This document shows positions 59,250-64,000 of a stretch of DNA of 64,000 bases, in pieces. This stretch comes from Limonium bicolor (Eukaryota; Streptophyta; Magnoliopsida; Caryophyllales; Plumbaginaceae). The DNA lies in contig CM041776.1 of the NCBI GenBank assembly GCA_023374045.1, positions 349,679,636 to 349,743,635 on the forward strand, in the 5' to 3' direction. Position numbers and translations under genes: made by a program. Position 1 is the stretch's first letter, and each line of letters starts with the position of its first letter. A model generated the notes under the pieces. It had not been told where the DNA came from. It saw nothing but the letters and a program-made list of their open reading frames with translations, and did no database searches.

Positions 59250-60006
59250 GAACTCGTACGGTCAGTCGTATTTTCACTTCGCACAGTCAGAATTTAAAAA
59301 ACTCTACGATCTTGCCACTGCTTTAATATCTTTCAAAATGACTATATTTAACTACAATTTATAACATATTACGAGGTGACCCCAAATTTCATTACACACA
59401 GTCGTAATTCCAATACGCTCAGTCTGAAATGACCAATTTAGGGCTAATGTAGGCAAAATTTATTAAAAGCGGTTCGAAAAAAGCAAAGAAGGATTCCGAA
59501 TTACTTATATAAGTAAAAAAATATATCATAAAAATTATCAGAAAAGTATACCATGACAAAGTAGACGAAAAGACGAACGACGCCGGCCCTTCCTTACCAG
59601 CGTCGACGCCGGGTTCCGGTCTTAAAATCGTCATATCTTCTTCGTTATAGTTCCGTTTTTCGATCCGTTTGCGCCGCCGCGTTCGTCTTTTCGTCTACTT
59701 TGTCATGGTATACTTTTCTGATAATTTTTATGATATTTTTTTTTTACTTATATAAGTACTTCGGAATCCTTCTTTGCTTTTTTCGAACCATTTTTTAATA
59801 ATTTTGCCTACATTAGTCCCTAAATTGGTCATTTACTGACTGAGCATATAGGAATTCCGACTGTGCGTAATGAAATTTAGGGTCACTTCGTAATATGTCA
59901 CAAATTATGGGTAAATATAGTAATTTCTGAAAGATATTAAAGTAGGGGCAAAATGGTCATTTTCCGACTGTGCGAAGTAAAAACACGACTGAGCGTATTG
60001 ACCCTC
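59250..60006. mobile_element. 757-bp foldback (long hairpin) element
   Basis: Two arms of roughly 320 bp pair as inverted repeats: 59250-59576 with 59681-60006. Matching blocks include agtagacgaaaagacgaac with gttcgtcttttcgtctact, the aagcaaagaaggattccga block, and outer tips cacttcgcacagtcag with cgactgtgcgaagt. A GC-richer spacer of about 100 bp separates them (59577-59680). No ORF and no clear target duplication. Superfamily unknown. Confidence 0.88.
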
Positions 60007-60706
60007 ATTTTTAAGGTCTGCTACAGAGTAATCTTTCGGCGTTGTGAAGGCTTATTGAAAAATATCAAGAAGTTTCATAATTACTATTAGATATAATGCT
60101 AAATCCGTTGAGGTGCTCCTGTGAAGTTAATAAGTTTTGCCTTCCAGTCTTGTTTACGAAGAGTTTCATGGAGGTATAAGATGCATTAGTGAGAGCATGT
60201 ATGCGGTGAAAATTAATGACTTCTGAAGCATTTGGTTTTCTAACATTATGAGTAAAGTTATGAGATAGTTAAATCCTTGAAAGAAGAAATTAAGACATCT
60301 AGCTTTCTAGATACCCGAGTGTTTAGTTGTTCCTAGATGTTAATGGATGGTGTTAAAAGGATTGTAACTGTTGTAACTTGTACACCATTAAGTGGCAGTT
60401 GTTATTGGTTGATGTGGGGATAATGAAGGATTAAGATCTATCACTATAAATAGATTTAGTAACTAGTAGCTTAGGATCAGCCCAACTTGTAGGGTCACAT
60501 CCAAGAGAGTCGAGGGTGATTCTATGGGAACTCAAAGAGACTCGGGTACAAACACCAAAAGAAACAAGGGTTGATGGGTTGGTTGGGTTTCCTCATGTAA
60601 ACTTGTAATCAGGTCATCTTGAACCATATATATATCTTGTGTCACTATTTTATCATTACATTATCTTGTATTTTTCTTTTTCAATAACCATGTTGATCTC
60701 ATCACT
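60007..60706. other. No gene recognised
   Basis: AT-rich unassigned DNA. It ends in the left target duplication of the SINE (60690-60706). Confidence 0.4.
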
Positions 60707-60793
60707 AAAGCCCTCGTGGCTTGGTCGGTAGAGGAGTGGTGTCCTCGAACCAAAGGTCCAAGGTTCAAAACCTACCCTACCTATCAAAAAAAA
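60707..60793 (+). mobile_element. Short tRNA-derived SINE or retroposed tRNA-like sequence
   Basis: 87 bp starting aaagccctcgtggcttggtc, with an A-box-like region (tggcttggtcggtag), a B box GGTTCAAAACC and a terminal A9 run. It is flanked by perfect 17-bp direct repeats atgttgatctcatcact (60690-60706 and 60794-60810). It has almost no body beyond the tRNA-like head. Confidence 0.9.
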
Positions 60794-60810
60794 ATGTTGA
60801 TCTCATCACT

Positions 60811-61249
60811 ATATCCTGGGAAAATGGTCCGGAAATCCTAAGAGTTACACTCTTTCCAACAAATTGAACTTGTGATTTACCGACAATTGTTGTTACAAAC
60901 TTCCCTTAATGAAAATCATTGTGATTATTGGTAATATTTCAATTTCCCACCTTGATTTGTTACCTATATCTAAAATTATTCACTCGACCCCTCCTCATGC
61001 TTTCAGGAGTATAGTCTCTCTTCGGTGAGAGTCCCGATTGTCCACTATCCTCCCTCCTTGAGGTTCCTGAGCTAATCTCTGTTGGTTCCTATGGCTCCTT
61101 TCTTGATGGCTTTTCTTTCATCCATGTTTGTCCTTTCTATTTTTTCTCTCTTTATGTTTGTCCTCTACGTTTTCCTTCGTCTCCTTAGTTATAGTAGCAA
61201 TGGTGGTGTTTAGGATGACGATTTTGTTCCAATTTGGAGGCAAGAATGC
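60811..61249. other. No gene recognised
   Basis: CT-rich stretch around 61010-61190 resembling non-coding retroelement debris. Nothing can be assigned. Confidence 0.4.
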
Positions 61250-62263
61250 GAAAATTTTCTCGCGACAAGATATCACAGACAAACATTCCACTGATCACAC
61301 AAGCACGCAAGCACACAGACAAGCATTCACAAGAACACAAGCAAGCAAGCATGCAAGTTTCCAAGGTTAACATCACCGGCGTCGGGCACAAGGCCCGACC
61401 AGCCTTATCAATGCCTATCCCGGGCAGGGCAAGGCCCGTGCCTCAAGACAGCCACCGCCATAGCCAGACAGGGACTAGGAGTGGACTTTAACCACCCAAC
61501 GACGAGCTCTCAACACCGACTCACTTGTCCCGACACTAGACTTCAGGACTAGTGGGGCTGGGTCCCGATTGTTTAATCAACACCGTCCCAGGGACCCAGG
61601 CCCAGATCCAGAGGCATCAACTCCTAAGCAGCTATCCAACAATAGAATCCAACACCAAGCCAGATCCATGGTAACTCAAACTCCAAGGAGTGAGCTGACC
61701 CAAAGCCTGCCACAAAGGGGGAACCCCCGGACCGTCGTGGAGTGTTCCAACGTGGGCACATTGAACACTCGTCTCCTCCCTAATCCAAACCGTCCATGTC
61801 TTAACCCCTCAGGTCTCACTGGTGCGTCGCCCATCGCACATACATCATCTCGCCACTGGTCTCCTGTCTCAGTCAGTCCATCTCCCATATCCTGTCATTA
61901 CGCCACAGCGCACATCACACAACACGTATACAGGGTGCCCAAATCTCTGTATACCTGTCTCCAATCTCTGTCATCACGCAATCGGCCACAGGCTATTGAC
62001 AAAGCTACTAGCCCCAGCCTTACGGGCCAGGTCTAGGTCTCTGCTGAAATGCTTCGTCCAACAAGGGCCTTTCGTCCTCAGCATACCTGCAAGAGAACTC
62101 AAAGGCGTAATACACGGGTGACTGAAGTCATTACAACATTGGGACAGCTGAATAGAATGTGGCTACTTCTTTTATTCACTAAGTAACTTGATTACATTCG
62201 GTATCATTACATCCAGTACAAATGACCCCCGACTCAAGCTACATTACAAAATGGGGCATGACA
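61250..62263 (-). repeat. Putative LTR of a second chromovirus (outer end uncertain)
   Basis: On the minus strand TGTCATGCCCC (62263 downward) follows a purine-rich tract (ggaataggtgggggtgg) just after the polyprotein end, as a 3' LTR should. The sequence is GC-rich with many short repeats (aggcccg). The far end, near 61250, was not located by a terminal motif. Confidence 0.5.
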
Positions 62264-63035
62264 AACCACCCCCACCTATTCCTTTGCCGTCCCCGCAAAG
62301 CGTCTAGGTACATTTTTATCTTATCTTGAATTGCCACAAATCTTTCTTGCTTTTCCCAAGTTGCATCTTCCCTAGCTTCGCCCTTCCAATGGACCAGGAA
62401 CTCCGTTGAACGATTCGATCTCCATCCCCGCATCCGATGATCAAGGATTTCATCAACGTCCTTCGTGTATCCATCACCACGGCAGGCGGGGCTCTAGCTC
62501 TTTCCACATGGACCTTTTCGACATCCACAACGAATGGCTTCAGGTAACTCACATGGAAAGTCGGGTGAGCTTTCAGTCTTTCAGGGAGTTCTAACCGGTA
62601 GGCAGAGTTACCACTCGGCGGATCACCTCGAATGGTCCATCAAAGCGCTGGACCAAATCCCTGTGTCTAGGACGCTTGATCTGCTTCAGAATCTGAGGCG
62701 TCAATTTCAGCATCACTTTGTCACCAACTTTGAACTCGAGGGGACGCCACTTTTGGTCTGCGAACCTCTTCATTCGGTTCCTAGCTAGCTCCAAGCTTTC
62801 TCTTGCCGCCTTCAACATCACTTGACGATCTTGTACGAACCGATAGGCCCCGGACATTCACCCGTGGTCGCCTGCTTTGCAACTTCGGTCGGGGTCAAGG
62901 GCTGCCAACCCATGACCAACTCAAAGGGGCTTCGCTCAGTAGCAGAACTTTTGTGCAGGTTATAGCACATTTGTGCGGTATCAAGCAAATGAATCCAGTT
63001 CTTTTGGGAAGCCCGTTCATAGATGCGGCCAAGGC
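62239..63035 (-). pseudogene. Chromovirus integrase C-terminus and chromodomain (minus strand)
   Basis: Read on the minus strand from about 63030: [20 protein letters not shown] and [14 protein letters not shown] of integrase, then RMKRFADQKWRPLEFKVGDK and VQRFDGPFEVIRRV, a VSYLKPF-type segment, and the chromodomain STEFLVHWKGEAREDATWE ending near 62290. Two or more frameshifts separate these. It is in opposite orientation to the RT fragment that begins just to the right. Confidence 0.85.
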
Positions 63036-63059
63036 CGAGCCGAGGGTGCACCCCCGAGG

Positions 63060-64000
63060 CATTTTGGTGGCTGATGAGCGTTGCCCTTGTTTTGTTGATG
63101 CGGTCCCAGCTATGAGTACTCCCTCACGAAGCTGCCCAAAAGGTTTTGGGGACTTGCCCAGTTCCGGAGCTAAAGATAGAAGGTGTTTGGCGATTCTTGC
63201 CGTGGTGCGGCAGGAGAAACCTTCAGTTGCGGAAGCCATTCCAGCAGAAATGCAGGACTTGCTCTCTAAGAATGTGGACCTGATGCCCCCAGAGTTGCCT
63301 CCGGGACTACCCCCAAGTCGTCCCATCGACCATCGCATCGAGCTGGTTCCTGGTGCAGTGCCCCCTGCCCAGGCTCCTTATCGTATGTCGCCTATGGAGT
63401 TGAATGAATTGAGAACTCAGTTGACTGAGCTCCTGGAAACGGGGAAGATACGTCCATCTCGAGCACCTTATGGAGCGCCAGTCCTATTCCAGAGGAAAGC
63501 AGATGGGTCTCTGCGGCTGTGTATTAACTATCGGGCACTGAATAAGGTGACGGTGAAGAACAAGTACCCGATTCCACGTCAGGATGACCTGTTCGACCGT
63601 CTCTTTAAGGCCACATTCTTCACCAAGCTAGATTTACGCTCGGGCTACTGGCAGGTCCGGATAGCGGAAGGAGATGAGGGAAGACAACTTGTGTAACTCG
63701 TTATGGTTCCTTTGAATTTTTAGTGATGCCTTTCGGGTTATGTAACGCTCCGGCGACTTTTTGTAATCTAATGAATGATGTTTTATTTCGGGTATATCGA
63801 TGATTTTGTGGTTGTCTATCTTGATGATATTGTTATATATAGCAATACGCTCCATGACCATTTGCGCCAGGTGAAATTGGTGTTTGATAGACTTCGTGAG
63901 CATCAACTTTTTATTAAGAAGGAAAAGTGCTCCTTTGCCCAACAGAGTATCACTTTTCTTGGTCATGTTGTCTCCAAAGGGGCCATCTGCATGGACCCCT
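63060..64000 (+). pseudogene. Chromovirus reverse transcriptase fragment (plus strand)
   Basis: The + strand encodes the protease-RT linker and [82 protein letters not shown], then in shifted frames [18 protein letters not shown] and the catalytic VVVYLDDIVIYS (about 63800-63845), and FLGHVVSKGAICMDP at the window edge. Frameshifts at about 63680 and about 63797. The left limit near 63040-63060 is an abrupt join with the oppositely oriented integrase part. Confidence 0.88.

Noticed and set aside
61128..62121. Genes in the GC-rich 61.1-62.1 kb stretch
   Set aside because: Overlapping frames on both strands without family features; the position next to a chromovirus end fits LTR sequence better.

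Overview
This is nuclear DNA from a flowering plant, most likely a eudicot; I cannot name the species. The evidence is spliced genes with plant-type GT-AG introns, a TBL polysaccharide O-acetyltransferase, a receptor-like cytoplasmic kinase, a plant SCAI/DUF3550 gene, and plant-type Ty1/copia, Ty3/gypsy, Mutator, hAT, PIF/Harbinger, LINE and SINE elements. Only three ordinary host genes are recognisable. Most of the 64 kb is transposons, nested transposons and a long complex repeat array.

Layout. 1-4010: the decayed 3' half of a Ty3/gypsy chromovirus and its 3' LTR. 4204-9024 (-): seven exons of a SCAI homologue whose 3' end is cut off by that element, plus a 50-bp copy of one of its own exons just upstream. 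11067-12317 (+): an intact single-exon kinase. 13629-21304 (-): a dead copia element with both LTRs and a gypsy-type solo LTR nested in its integrase. 22258-28190: a MULE with long TIRs, a frameshifted mudrA-type transposase (-) and a convergent small gene (+) for a GRF zinc-finger protein with a C-terminal membrane segment. 29246-33695 (+): an intact six-exon TBL12/13-type gene with a hAT MITE in intron 4. 34273-35613, 37775-39155 and 56117-57256: three copies of one long-TIR, non-autonomous, Mutator-like family. 35830-37596: a target exon split by a LINE fragment, an RRM gene remnant and a 201-bp triplication. 37597-57900: a higher-order repeat array (period about 1.4-2.0 kb, mostly near 1.6 kb), broken by two of those elements, a 2.75-kb solo LTR and a Tourist-type MITE. 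57973-64000: a LINE remnant, a 757-bp foldback element, a minimal tRNA-derived SINE with a perfect 17-bp target duplication, and two opposed fragments of another chromovirus.

How it fits together. The host genes are unrelated to each other and each sits alone between repeats. The most unusual items are the MULE with a GRF-zinc-finger partner gene and an intron made of its own terminal-repeat motif; a covarying hairpin cluster inside the solo LTR at 48.85-49.16 kb; the exon-templated insertion upstream of SCAI; and the rearranged repeat array that has repeatedly taken insertions. Several target-site duplications can be read exactly, so the order of nesting is well supported. Many coding remnants and array copies differ by single-base deletions; I cannot tell real decay from long-read assembly error.
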